17,252 nt of DNA. It comes from Halalkaliarchaeum sp036625675 (GTDB lineage Archaea > Halobacteriota > Halobacteria > Halobacteriales > Haloferacaceae). This document shows positions 5,452-12,521 of this stretch, one piece after another. The position numbers were made by a program, and so were the translations under genes. The notes beneath the pieces are model-generated. The model worked only from the letters and a program-made list of their open reading frames with translations, was not told the origin of the DNA and did no database searches. Position 1 is the first letter of the stretch, and every line of letters starts with the position of its first letter. The DNA lies in the NCBI GenBank assembly GCA_036625675.1, contig JAZKTH010000037.1:1-17252 (forward strand). Direction: 5' to 3'.

Positions 5452-7005
5452 TCAAATCACGTCGCCGGATCCGGAACCGTCGCGGCCGGGACCCTCCGCC
5501 CCCGACTCGAGGTCGAGCCACTCGAACCGCGGCTCCGGGGTTCGCCGCTCCAGCACCGCCTCCTGGAGACGGTCGGTCAGTTCCTCGCGGAGCCGTCCGG
5601 CGTCGGTCTCGTCGATGTCGGCGGCGACGGCACCCAGCCCGGTGAGCGACAGCGTGCCCGCGGTGTCGGCGTGGACGGTGGCGATCTGCCACCGGCGCTG
5701 GAACACCGTCCGGGTGTCGATCACGTTCTGGATCCGGTAGTACGGCACCGCCTTGATCTCCCGGCGCCAGACGCCGTTGCGCGTGAGGAGGTGGTTCTCG
5801 CCGAGCCAGTATCCCCGATGTTTCCACTTGAAGTGGGCCGCCGCGGGCACGACCGCCAGCAGAGCGAGCACGTACGGCCAGGGGAGTTCGAACGGGAGAT
5901 ACCGGTTCAGGCCGAACGCGACCGCGGTGAGCACCCCGATGCCGATGGCGTACCGGACGGCGTACCGGCGGCGCGTGCGTCCGGGGGGACGTTCGAACGC
6001 GGGCGCGCCGAACTCCTCGACCTCGTTGGCGAGGCGGTACACGCGGTCGACCCGCGCGATCGGTACCGCGACCTGCTGTCCCCGGCCCTCGCTGCCGCCG
6101 CCGGGCGCGTAGCCCGCCGTCTCGATCACCAGCGTGGCGTAGCCGAACGTCCGTTTCAGGGGGTTGTCCTGGACTGTGACCGTCTGGACCTTCTCGGACG
6201 GTATCGAGCCGCTGAACCGGCGTAACAGGCCGCGCTCGTACCGGAGTTCGTCCCCCGACCGCGTCAGCCGGAAGCCATAGTAGTTCGTCACCGCGACGGC
6301 GACGCCGAGCAGCCAGGAGGCGACCAGCAGGCCGACCAGGACGAACAGGCCGGTGAGCGTCAAAACCAGCGCCTCCGGCCGGGGGAGGAACCGCTGCAGC
6401 AGGGGGAACGACCCCGACGCCAGGAACGCCGCCAGCCCGAACAGCCGGGCGTCGAACGAGAGCGCGCCCACGAGCCCGAGCTCCGTGGGCGTGATCGCGT
6501 ACAGTTCGGTCTCCTCGATCGGGCCGGCGTCCGCTTCCGCGCCGGTTCCCCCGCCCGCGTCGGTCTCGGCGCCGCGCTTGCGGCGCTGGAGCTCCGACTG
6601 GAGGCGCTTCGCCTCCCCGGGGGAGACGTACCGGATCGCCCCCTCCGTCGAGCTCCCGCCGGCGGTCTCCAGGTCGACGGCGGCGATCCCCAGCAGCCGC
6701 TGGAGCACGTTCCGGCTGATGTCGACGTTCTGGATCCGGCGGTACGGCAGCTCCCGCTCGCGGCGGGAGATCACCCCCGACCGGATGTCGAGAGTGTCGT
6801 CGGTGAGCTCGTACTCGAAGCGCCGGTAGTACGCGATTTCGTACGCGCTCGCGAGAAGGACCGCGGCGACGGCCAGCGGGACGACAACCGGGACGCCGGC
6901 GACGCTGCCGCCGGAGCCGGCGGCCGCGACGAAAAACGCCGCGACGAGGAGGCTGGACGCCTTCTGGACCGCGCGGTACGGGATCGAGACCGGCGACAGT
7001 TTCAC
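5452..7005 (-). CDS. Membrane protein with three bacterial PH domains (YdbT type)
   Basis: 517 residues. The bacterial PH (bPH2, former DUF304) signature P-x2-R/K-x-Q-x-V, followed by a basic/Gly stretch and TAG, occurs three times: LPYRRIQNV with ETAG (about 86-116), IPSEKVQTV with ETAGY (268-299), and VPYYRIQNV with DTAG (420-450). About six transmembrane segments lie between them (15-33, 38-59, 184-202, 212-240, 353-371, 375-391). A low-complexity acidic linker occurs at 143-165. The GTG start at 7005 overlaps the stop of the preceding gene (GTGA, 7002-7005); reading further upstream in frame gives only Arg-rich shadow sequence. It pairs with the single-PH protein just upstream, as YdbT pairs with YdbS in bacilli, where the pair protects against some membrane-active bacteriocins. 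A similar envelope-protection role here is inference. Confidence 0.9.
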   Translation of the reverse strand: MKLSPVSIPYRAVQKASSLLVAAFFVAAAGSGGSVAGVPVVVPLAVAAVLLASAYEIAYYRRFEYELTDDTLDIRSGVISRRERELPYRRIQNVDISRNVLQRLLGIAAVDLETAGGSSTEGAIRYVSPGEAKRLQSELQRRKRGAETDAGGGTGAEADAGPIEETELYAITPTELGLVGALSFDARLFGLAAFLASGSFPLLQRFLPRPEALVLTLTGLFVLVGLLVASWLLGVAVAVTNYYGFRLTRSGDELRYERGLLRRFSGSIPSEKVQTVTVQDNPLKRTFGYATLVIETAGYAPGGGSEGRGQQVAVPIARVDRVYRLANEVEEFGAPAFERPPGRTRRRYAVRYAIGIGVLTAVAFGLNRYLPFELPWPYVLALLAVVPAAAHFKWKHRGYWLGENHLLTRNGVWRREIKAVPYYRIQNVIDTRTVFQRRWQIATVHADTAGTLSLTGLGAVAADIDETDAGRLREELTDRLQEAVLERRTPEPRFEWLDLESGAEGPGRDGSGSGDVI

Positions 7006-7460
7006 ACCGCGTCCTCCCCCTCGGCCCTGATCGCGAGCCGTTTGAGCCGTTCGCGCAGCCCGTCGGCGTCCGCCGGCGTCAGCCCCGGGATCCGCACGTC
7101 GGCGCCCCGGGAGCCGGCGGTGTACACCACGCAGCTCGCCAGCCCGGTGGCCCGCTCGATCGGTCCCCGGCGGGAGTCGACGTGCTGGATGCGCACCAGC
7201 GGCACGACGGTTCGGACCTGCGTGAGGACCCCCCGCTCCAGGTAGATGTCGTCCTCGCGGATCTCGTACCCCCACCGGCGGTAGCGCGCGATCGAGAAGG
7301 CGATCCCGAGAACGAGGACCGCCGCCGGAACGGCCACGACCGCCGGCAGCGGCAGGTCGAGGAAACGGTAGCCCGCGCCGGCCGGGACGGCCACCAGCGC
7401 CGCGAGCAGAACGGAACGGAGCGCCCAGACGAACTGGATCCGCGGATGCAATCGGTTCAT
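7002..7460 (-). CDS. PH-domain membrane protein (YdbS type)
   Basis: 152 residues. It opens with MNRLHPRIQFVWALR, the LHP-x-W-type start of YdbS-like proteins. Two transmembrane segments follow (about 14-30 and 37-57) and then one bacterial PH domain with the signature VPLVRIQHVDSRRGPIER and YTAGS (86-117). I chose ATG 7460 over ATG 7499 because GGAGATGA, a near-complete Shine-Dalgarno, sits four bases before it and the family N-terminus begins there. The stop overlaps the GTG start of the three-PH partner. A TATA-like ACTTATACGC (minus strand, 7532-7541) would give a leader of about 45 nt, consistent with Shine-Dalgarno use rather than a leaderless transcript. Probably a membrane complex with its partner. 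Confidence 0.88.
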   Translation of the reverse strand: MNRLHPRIQFVWALRSVLLAALVAVPAGAGYRFLDLPLPAVVAVPAAVLVLGIAFSIARYRRWGYEIREDDIYLERGVLTQVRTVVPLVRIQHVDSRRGPIERATGLASCVVYTAGSRGADVRIPGLTPADADGLRERLKRLAIRAEGEDAV

Positions 7461-7531
7461 CGTCTCATCTCCGGGAGGGACGACGCGGGCGTTCCACACA
7501 TCGGTAGCTGGGTGTGCGTTGGGGGCCGACG

Positions 7532-7541
7532 CGTATAAGTA
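7532..7541 (-). promoter_or_regulatory. TATA box of PH-domain operon
   Basis: ACTTATACGC on the minus strand, 72 bp upstream of the chosen ATG at 7460. It is the only AT-rich element in the 163-bp gap between this operon and the end of the molybdate/tungstate-type operon. The rest of that gap is GC-rich and shows no other feature. Confidence 0.5.
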
Positions 7542-7623
7542 TCCGCCGTCGGCGTCGCCGCCGTAATCGGGGGGAATCGGCGTCGGCGGAGAACGGGGCG
7601 TTCGCGGGGGGACCGGTGCCGGT

Positions 7624-8781
7624 TCACTCCCGGTTCTCGTCGAACACCATCACGTCGTCGACGTGGATCCGGGCCCGTACCCACTCTCCCGGATCGGGCG
7701 GCAACGACCGCCGTTCGACGACGAGTTCCCCGCCCGCGTCGAGTTCCAGCGTCACGTCGTACCGACGGCCCACGTCGGCGACTCGCCGCACGACTCCCGG
7801 CAGCGACACGACCTCGGGGTGATCGTCGTCCTCCCCGGGTGCTGGCCCGTCGATAGACCCGAGTTCCAGCGTCACGTCGTCGGGCCGGACGTGACAGGCC
7901 ACGGATCCGTCGAGTCCGTTTCCGTCGGCCTCGATCGCGCCGCTCCGGTCCTCCCTCGCGCCGCTCCGGTCCTCCCTCGCGACGTCGCCGGTCTCGACCG
8001 GGAGCCTCGTGGCGCCGTCGCCGATCTCGATCCGGGGTGGCGTCCCGTCGATCACCCGGGCGGACAGCGCGTTCGACCGGCCCAGGAACGACGCCACGAA
8101 CGGCGTCGGGGGCGACTCGTAGAGCTCCCGGGGCGGGCCGATCCCCGCCACGCGGCCGTCGTTCATCACCACTAGCCGGTCAGAAAGCGACATCGCCTCC
8201 TCCTGGTCGTGGGTGACGAACAGGGAGGTCACTCCCGTCTCCTCCTGGATCCGGGCGATCTCCTCGCGCAGACCCTCCCGGAGGGAGCGGTCCAGCGCGG
8301 AGAGCGGCTCGTCCAGCAACAGGACGTCCGGTTCGGGCGCGAGCGCCCGGGCGAGTTCGACGCGACGTTGCTGGCCGCCGCTCAGCTCGCCGGGGTGTGC
8401 CTCCCGCTGGTCGGACAGGTCGACCAGCTCGAGGAACTCGGTCACGATCTCCTCCCGGCGGGCGGGCGGCACGTCCCGGGCCTTCAGGCCGTACGCGACG
8501 TTCTGTGCCACCGTGAGGTGGGGAAACAGCGTCGAGTGCTGGAAGACGATCCCGACCCGACGGGCCTCGGGCGGGTCGTCGGTGACGTCCTCGCCGCGCA
8601 GGCGGATCCGCCCGTCCGTGGGCCGGACGTGGCCCGCGATCGCCTGGACGAGCGTCGTCTTGCCGCAGCCGCTGGGGCCGAGTACCGCGACGAGTTCGCC
8701 GCGCTCCAGCCCGAACGAGACGTCCTCGACCGCGGACTCGCCGCCGTAGCTGTGGGTAAGGCCGTCGATCTCGAGTATCAC
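7624..8781 (-). CDS. Molybdate/tungstate-type ABC transporter ATP-binding protein with TOBE domain
   Basis: 385 residues, ATPase subunit of the importer encoded with the next two genes (WtpC/ModC-like). Walker A GPSGCGKT is at 35-42, the Q-loop at Gln81 (VFQHSTLFPH), LSGGQ at 133-137, Walker B DVLLLDEP at 152-159, and the switch His at 191. The C-terminal part (about 235-380) is a regulatory TOBE-like region with CHVRPDDVTLE at 296-306. The GTG start at 8781 overlaps the permease stop (GTGA). Oddity: a perfectly repeated heptapeptide REDRSGA (269-282) sits in a loop of the TOBE region and is encoded by a 21-bp tandem repeat. The TOBE form also occurs in spermidine, iron and sugar importers. 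The molybdate/tungstate assignment rests mainly on the permease and the binding protein. Confidence 0.9.
   Translation of the reverse strand: MILEIDGLTHSYGGESAVEDVSFGLERGELVAVLGPSGCGKTTLVQAIAGHVRPTDGRIRLRGEDVTDDPPEARRVGIVFQHSTLFPHLTVAQNVAYGLKARDVPPARREEIVTEFLELVDLSDQREAHPGELSGGQQRRVELARALAPEPDVLLLDEPLSALDRSLREGLREEIARIQEETGVTSLFVTHDQEEAMSLSDRLVVMNDGRVAGIGPPRELYESPPTPFVASFLGRSNALSARVIDGTPPRIEIGDGATRLPVETGDVAREDRSGAREDRSGAIEADGNGLDGSVACHVRPDDVTLELGSIDGPAPGEDDDHPEVVSLPGVVRRVADVGRRYDVTLELDAGGELVVERRSLPPDPGEWVRARIHVDDVMVFDENRE
7936..7977. repeat. Perfect 21-bp tandem duplication inside ABC ATPase gene
   Basis: Units 7936-7956 and 7957-7977 are identical and begin CGCGCCGCTCCGG. The next four bases (CGCG) begin a third copy that then diverges. 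The repeat is in frame and adds one extra heptapeptide in the TOBE region, so it does not disrupt the gene. Confidence 0.9.
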
Positions 8782-9596
8782 TGGTCGATCACCGTTGGCA
8801 CGCGGCCGAACCGCTGGACGATCGCCAGTACCCCCAGGGTGAGCGCGAACAGCGCGATCGCGACCGGCACGATCGCGTCGATCCCGCCGGCGATGAACTC
8901 GACCCAGATGCGCGTCGGCATCGTCCGGGGGTTGTACGCGACCATCATCGTCGCGCCGAACTCGCCGATCGCCCGCGCGAACGTCAGAGTGATCCCGGCG
9001 ATGATCGCCCCGCGGGCCAGCGGGAGCGACACGTTCCAGAACGTCGATATCGGACCGCAGCCGAGCGACCGGGACGCCTGCTCGATCCTGACGTCGATCG
9101 ACCCGAATCCGGCCCGGGCGGTGATGATCACGAACGGGGCGGCGACGAACAGCTGCGCCAGTATCACGCCGGCGAGGCTGTCCGTCAGGGGGATCCCGAC
9201 CGCGGCCGCCGCGGCGCCGACCGGCGTGAACCGACCGACGGCGGTCAGGATCATCGCCCCCCCGACCACGGGTGGCACGATGAGCGGCATGATCACCAGC
9301 CCCTCCACGAGACGCTTGCCGGGGAACGACTTCCGCGCGAGGACGTACGCGAGCGGGACGCCGAAGACGGTCGCGATCGCCGTCGTCACCGGGGCGGTGA
9401 GAAGCGAGTTCCGGATCGCAGTCTGTGCTTCCGGCGTCGAGAGCCCCGCGATCACGTCCGCCGTGCCGGTGCGGAGCAGGAACGACGCGAACGGCAGCGC
9501 GAAGTACAGCAGCAACAGCCCTCCCAGAACGGTCGGGACGAGCAGCTCGGGGAGCCCGTAGCCCCGCCAGACGGGCGTCCGTCGCTCGACGCTCAC
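8778..9596 (-). CDS. Molybdate/tungstate-type ABC transporter permease
   Basis: 272 residues with about six transmembrane segments, WtpB/ModB-like. The second half carries the EAA docking loop EQASRSLGCGPISTFWNVSL (172-191). It is followed by ARAIGEFGATMM (207-218), a hallmark of the ModB/WtpB/CysT permease group. The core PLAYVLARKSFPGKRLVEGL and MPLIVPPVVGG is also typical. The start is GTG at 9596, overlapping the stop of the binding-protein gene (GTGA at 9593-9596). The 3' end overlaps the ATPase start in the same way. The CysT/sulfate group shares the motif, but sulfate importers usually have two permeases; only one is present here. Confidence 0.92.
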   Translation of the reverse strand: MSVERRTPVWRGYGLPELLVPTVLGGLLLLYFALPFASFLLRTGTADVIAGLSTPEAQTAIRNSLLTAPVTTAIATVFGVPLAYVLARKSFPGKRLVEGLVIMPLIVPPVVGGAMILTAVGRFTPVGAAAAAVGIPLTDSLAGVILAQLFVAAPFVIITARAGFGSIDVRIEQASRSLGCGPISTFWNVSLPLARGAIIAGITLTFARAIGEFGATMMVAYNPRTMPTRIWVEFIAGGIDAIVPVAIALFALTLGVLAIVQRFGRVPTVIDQ

Positions 9597-10672
9597 GGCC
9601 GCACCTCCTCGGGCGGATCGCCGAACGCCCGGGGGAGCACGTCCGCCACCCGCAGCCCGGCGTCGACGAGCAACTCCGGGTTCTCCAGCAGGAACCGTAC
9701 GAGCCGGCGACCCGCGTCGGGGGCGTCCGCCTCGCGGAGGACCGAGGCGTTGTACAGAATGGGACGGCCGACCGCCTCGTATCCCTCCTCGTCGGTGACG
9801 TACGTCGCCGTGGCGTAGTGGTCCGCGAGCTCCGGATCCGCGAAGTTGTACGCCGGCGGAAACGCCGAAAAGGGGACGCCGTGATCGGCGGCCATGTTGC
9901 CGTATATGATCGCGCCAGCGCGCGCACCCGACTCGAGGCCGGCCATCATCTGGGGTTCCTCTGGTTCCCGGTACACCTTCCCGAGAACGGTCTGCTTCAG
10001 CCCGTCGATCCCGTGTTCGCGCTCCGCCAGCTCGAACGCCTGGATGGCCCGGTACCCGAGGGGATCCAGGTCGGGATCGCTGATGACCAGGTCCCCGTCC
10101 CCGAGGTCCTGAACGAGCTCGTACCAGGGTTCTCCGCCGTCGAGCTCCCCGCCGAACTCGGTTTCGGGGTTGTACCCGATCCCGAGCACGTTGGTCGCGA
10201 ACTCGACGTCCCAGTCGACGTACTCGCCCCGCAGCCGGTCACGCAGGAGGGTGGCGTCGGCGCTCACCACGACGTCGGGGTGTTTGGTCCGGTCCTCGAT
10301 CATCCGCATCACCGCGTTCGAGCCGTAGTACTCACCCTGGACCGAGATGCCGGTCTCCTCCTCGAACGCCGGGGAGACGTACTCCTCGAACGTCTGTGCG
10401 AGGCTGCCGGCGGAGAGCACGCCGACCGACTCGGTTGCGCTCCCCAGACAGCCCGCGGTCCCGGCGGCCGAAAGCGCCGCGCCCGCGCCCAGGTATCGCA
10501 GGAACCCCCGCCTGCTGGGGGCGCCGTTCCGTCTCCCCGATGGTTTCGGCCCGGCCGAGGACCTCGACGGTTTCGGCTCGGCCGAGGACCTCGACGGTTT
10601 CGGCTCGGCCGAGGACCTCGACGGTCGCGGCCCGGCGGAAGAGGAAGAGTCCGCCTGCGCGTGTCGCGTCAT
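9593..10672 (-). CDS. Molybdate/tungstate-type substrate-binding lipoprotein (WtpA-like)
   Basis: 359 residues. The mature part begins with VGVLSAGSLAQTFEEYVSPA. It has an EYYGSNAVMRMIED stretch and HPDVVVSADATLL, as in WtpA/ModA-type oxyanion-binding proteins, so tungstate or molybdate is the likely ligand. Export is Tat-type: SRRGFLRYLG (Arg54-Arg55), a hydrophobic core and a lipobox at Cys75 (GTAGC). Oddity: the n-region before the twin arginines is about 53 residues long instead of the usual few. It holds three near-identical nonapeptides of type AEPKPSRSS, encoded by a 27-bp tandem repeat. The ATG at 10672 is fixed by a TATA box centred 28 bp upstream, which fits a leaderless mRNA, so the long n-region is probably really translated. 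First gene of the three-gene operon, divergent from a DUF4349 gene. Confidence 0.88.
   Translation of the reverse strand: MTRHAQADSSSSAGPRPSRSSAEPKPSRSSAEPKPSRSSAGPKPSGRRNGAPSRRGFLRYLGAGAALSAAGTAGCLGSATESVGVLSAGSLAQTFEEYVSPAFEEETGISVQGEYYGSNAVMRMIEDRTKHPDVVVSADATLLRDRLRGEYVDWDVEFATNVLGIGYNPETEFGGELDGGEPWYELVQDLGDGDLVISDPDLDPLGYRAIQAFELAEREHGIDGLKQTVLGKVYREPEEPQMMAGLESGARAGAIIYGNMAADHGVPFSAFPPAYNFADPELADHYATATYVTDEEGYEAVGRPILYNASVLREADAPDAGRRLVRFLLENPELLVDAGLRVADVLPRAFGDPPEEVRP
10542..10622. repeat. 27-bp tandem repeat in Tat n-region of binding protein
   Basis: Three 27-bp units at 10542-10568, 10569-10595 and 10596-10622, each starting GGTTTCGGC. The second and third are identical; the first differs at one base (C for T in CGGCCCGG). 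A degraded fourth copy begins at 10623. The array is in frame and encodes the AEPKPSRSS nonapeptides. Confidence 0.92.
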
Positions 10673-10937
10673 GGTTGGAGACACGGGTTTCCGGGTTATA
10701 TAACCACCAAAGCTTATCACTATTTGAAAAGAAACTACATCTGGTTTCTAGAAACGGGCGTTTTCCGCCGTCCGTCCGATCGCCCGTAACCAGATCCGAC
10801 CGGAACCCCGGATTCAGCCGGGCGTGTGGATCGCTGACGGAACTCTCAGTAACTCGATACGGGCGAGACCCGGAGTATGTCAAACAACCGTTTGCGTCTT
10901 GCCAACATATAGGGGCCCTTCGGCCGCATTCGGCGGT
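10673..10937. promoter_or_regulatory. Divergent promoter region, binding-protein operon and DUF4349 gene
   Basis: 265 bp with no gene. For the minus-strand operon, the perfect palindrome GGTTATATAACC (10694-10705) supplies a TATA box 28 bp before ATG 10672. Upstream of it lies an AT-rich stretch with a second perfect palindrome GTTTCTAGAAAC (10744-10755), preceded by a GAAAC at 10731-10735. For the plus-strand gene, ACATATAGG (10905-10913) is 25-33 bp before ATG 10938, with an inverted repeat CAAAC-N4-GTTTG (10881-10894) just upstream. The middle, about 10760-10870, shows nothing clear. Confidence 0.7.
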
Positions 10938-11855
10938 ATGAGATTCCGACGAGCGCTCGCGGCGACGGTGGTGGCGGCGCTGTTGCTCCTGGCTGGCTGT
11001 GCGGGGGGCGCGCCGGGTTCGGGCGATTCGTTCGCGGTGGAGGAGGAACACGCGGCGGTAGCGGGCGACGACGCCGCGGACGGGGGAGACGACGCGGGGG
11101 TCGAAGGCGAGGAAACGTCCGCGAGGAACGCGGAAGACGAGTCCGCGACGGCCGCGCAGGTGGCGCCCGGAAGGCAGTTGATCTTCACCGGCCGCGTCGA
11201 ACTCGAGGTCGAGTCCTACGAGGCGGCCGACGGGGAGGTCAGGGCGATCGTGGAGCGTCGCGGCGGATTCGTCAGCGACTCGGCCCAGCGAGTGCACGAG
11301 CGCCACAACGAGACCTGGACCACCGGGGAGCTGGTGGTTCGGGTGCCAAGCGACTCCTTCGAGGAGTCGGTCGAGGAGATCAGCGGCGTGGGTGAGGTGC
11401 AGTCGGTGACGACCGACTCGGAGGACGTGACCGACCAGCTGGTCGACGTCGAGGCGCGCCTGGAGAACCTCCGCGCCGAGCGCGACCGGTACCGGGAGCT
11501 GTACGAGGAGGCCAACGAGACCGAGGACGTGCTCGCGGTCCAGGAGCGACTCTCCGAGACGCAGGAGGAGATCGAGCGCCTCGAGGCGCGTCAGCGCTCG
11601 CTGGAGGAACGGGTCGCCTACGCGACCATCACGGTGTCGCTGGCGGAGCCCGAACCCGAGCCCGACCGGCCGGAGCCCGAGGCCTGGTACGACACCCCCG
11701 TCACCGCGGCGTTCTTCGACTCGGTCTCCGGGGTCGGGACCGTGCTGCGCGCGACCGTCGTCGCGATGGCGTACGCCGCGCCGTACGCGCTGGCGTTCGG
11801 GACGCCGTTCCTGCTCCTGCTCGGGGGCGTCCTCTACTGGCGGTCGCAACCGTAG
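10938..11855 (+). CDS. DUF4349 lipoprotein with C-terminal membrane anchor
   Basis: 305 residues. The N-terminus has a basic start, a hydrophobic stretch and a lipobox at Cys21 (LLAGC), so it is probably a lipoprotein. A Gly/Asp/Glu-rich linker (22-75) leads to a DUF4349 domain. It begins RQLIFTGRVELEVESYEAAD (79-98), continues with RRGGFVSDS and GELVVRVPSDSFEE, and contains a heptad-like coiled coil rich in Glu/Arg/Leu (about 165-226) ending in VAYATITVSL. After a Pro/Glu spacer (EPEPEPDRPEPEA) come hydrophobic segments at about 268-299. No function is established for DUF4349; an envelope or stress role is only a guess. The ATG at 10938 is chosen because of the lipobox and the TATA box; an in-frame ATG at 10824 adds nothing conserved. 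Divergent from the molybdate/tungstate-type operon. Confidence 0.9.
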   Translation: MRFRRALAATVVAALLLLAGCAGGAPGSGDSFAVEEEHAAVAGDDAADGGDDAGVEGEETSARNAEDESATAAQVAPGRQLIFTGRVELEVESYEAADGEVRAIVERRGGFVSDSAQRVHERHNETWTTGELVVRVPSDSFEESVEEISGVGEVQSVTTDSEDVTDQLVDVEARLENLRAERDRYRELYEEANETEDVLAVQERLSETQEEIERLEARQRSLEERVAYATITVSLAEPEPEPDRPEPEAWYDTPVTAAFFDSVSGVGTVLRATVVAMAYAAPYALAFGTPFLLLLGGVLYWRSQP

Positions 11856-11881
11856 CCGTCCCCGACGGTGGCCGCGACCGT

Positions 11882-11920
11882 CGCGTCCCCGGACGCGTTC
11901 CCGCCGCTCCCCGTGGAGCG
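11882..11920. terminator. Two adjacent hairpins between convergent genes
   Basis: The first stem is CGCGTCC (11882-11888) with GGACGCG (11891-11897). The second is CGCTCC (11905-11910) with GGAGCG (11915-11920). They fill most of the 79-bp gap between the convergent DUF4349 and TspO genes, a place where a bidirectional terminator is expected. There is no T-tract, and the GC content raises the chance of accidental stems. Confidence 0.35.
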
Positions 11921-11934
11921 CTCGGCCGAACGGA

Positions 11935-12423
11935 TCAGCCCGCGTATATCGCGTAGTTGAGCACCGCCGCGAACGAGACCCACAGCAGGTACGGGACGAC
12001 CAGCGCGGCGGCCACCCGGTCGACGCGGTCGAAGGCGACGACGGTCGCGACGATTCCGACCCAGAGGGCCACGATCACGGCCAGCCCCAGGTCAGCCCGC
12101 TGCAGGCCGAAGAACACCGGGGTCCAAAGCAGGTTGAGCGCGAACTGGCCGCCGAACGCGCCCAGCGCCACCCGGACGTCGCGGCGGCCGGTCCCCCGCC
12201 GCCAGACGCGGAACAGCGCCACTCCGAGCAGGGTGAAAAGCAGCGTCCAGACGATCGGGAACAGGATCTCCGGCGGGTAGAACCAGGGTCGGTCGATCCA
12301 CCCGGTCTCGGATCCGAAAGCGACCGCCGGCGCGGCGCCGAGGGCGTTGACGCCGACGACGAACCCCGCCGCGAGCAGCGCGTCCTCCCGGGAGGGGAGC
12401 CCGAACGAGCGGTTTGCGTTCAT
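11935..12423 (-). CDS. tspO: TspO/MBR family membrane protein
   Basis: 162 residues with five predicted transmembrane helices, the normal size for a tryptophan-rich sensory protein/peripheral benzodiazepine receptor homologue. Characteristic pieces are WIDRPWFYPPEILFPIVWTL (42-61), QFALNLLWTPVFFGLQ with the LNxxW and FF pair, and the last helix PYLLWVSFAAVLNYAI. Members bind porphyrins and sterol-like ligands and take part in tetrapyrrole or stress signalling; the role in this organism is not shown. TTATTTAA on the minus strand (12449-12456) is about 29 bp before the ATG, so the transcript is probably leaderless. It is transcribed alone, downstream of trkH with a 98-bp gap that holds this promoter. 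Confidence 0.93.
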   Translation of the reverse strand: MNANRSFGLPSREDALLAAGFVVGVNALGAAPAVAFGSETGWIDRPWFYPPEILFPIVWTLLFTLLGVALFRVWRRGTGRRDVRVALGAFGGQFALNLLWTPVFFGLQRADLGLAVIVALWVGIVATVVAFDRVDRVAAALVVPYLLWVSFAAVLNYAIYAG

Positions 12424-12445
12424 GCTCGAGCGTACGCCTCTCGAT

Positions 12446-12457
12446 TACTTAAATAAG
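12446..12457 (-). promoter_or_regulatory. TATA box of tspO
   Basis: CTTATTTAAGTA on the minus strand, centred about 29 bp upstream of ATG 12423. It is the clearest AT-rich element in the 98-bp gap between tspO and the end of trkH. The spacing fits a leaderless haloarchaeal transcript. Confidence 0.65.
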
Positions 12458-12521
12458 GGGCGCAGCCACCCGTCCCGCCGCCACTCACGCCACCCCGACA
12501 CCTGCCGTGCCCGTCACACAG

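Noticed and set aside
10542..10622. 27-bp repeat as a CRISPR-like array
   Set aside because: The units are directly adjacent with no spacers and lie in frame inside a gene.
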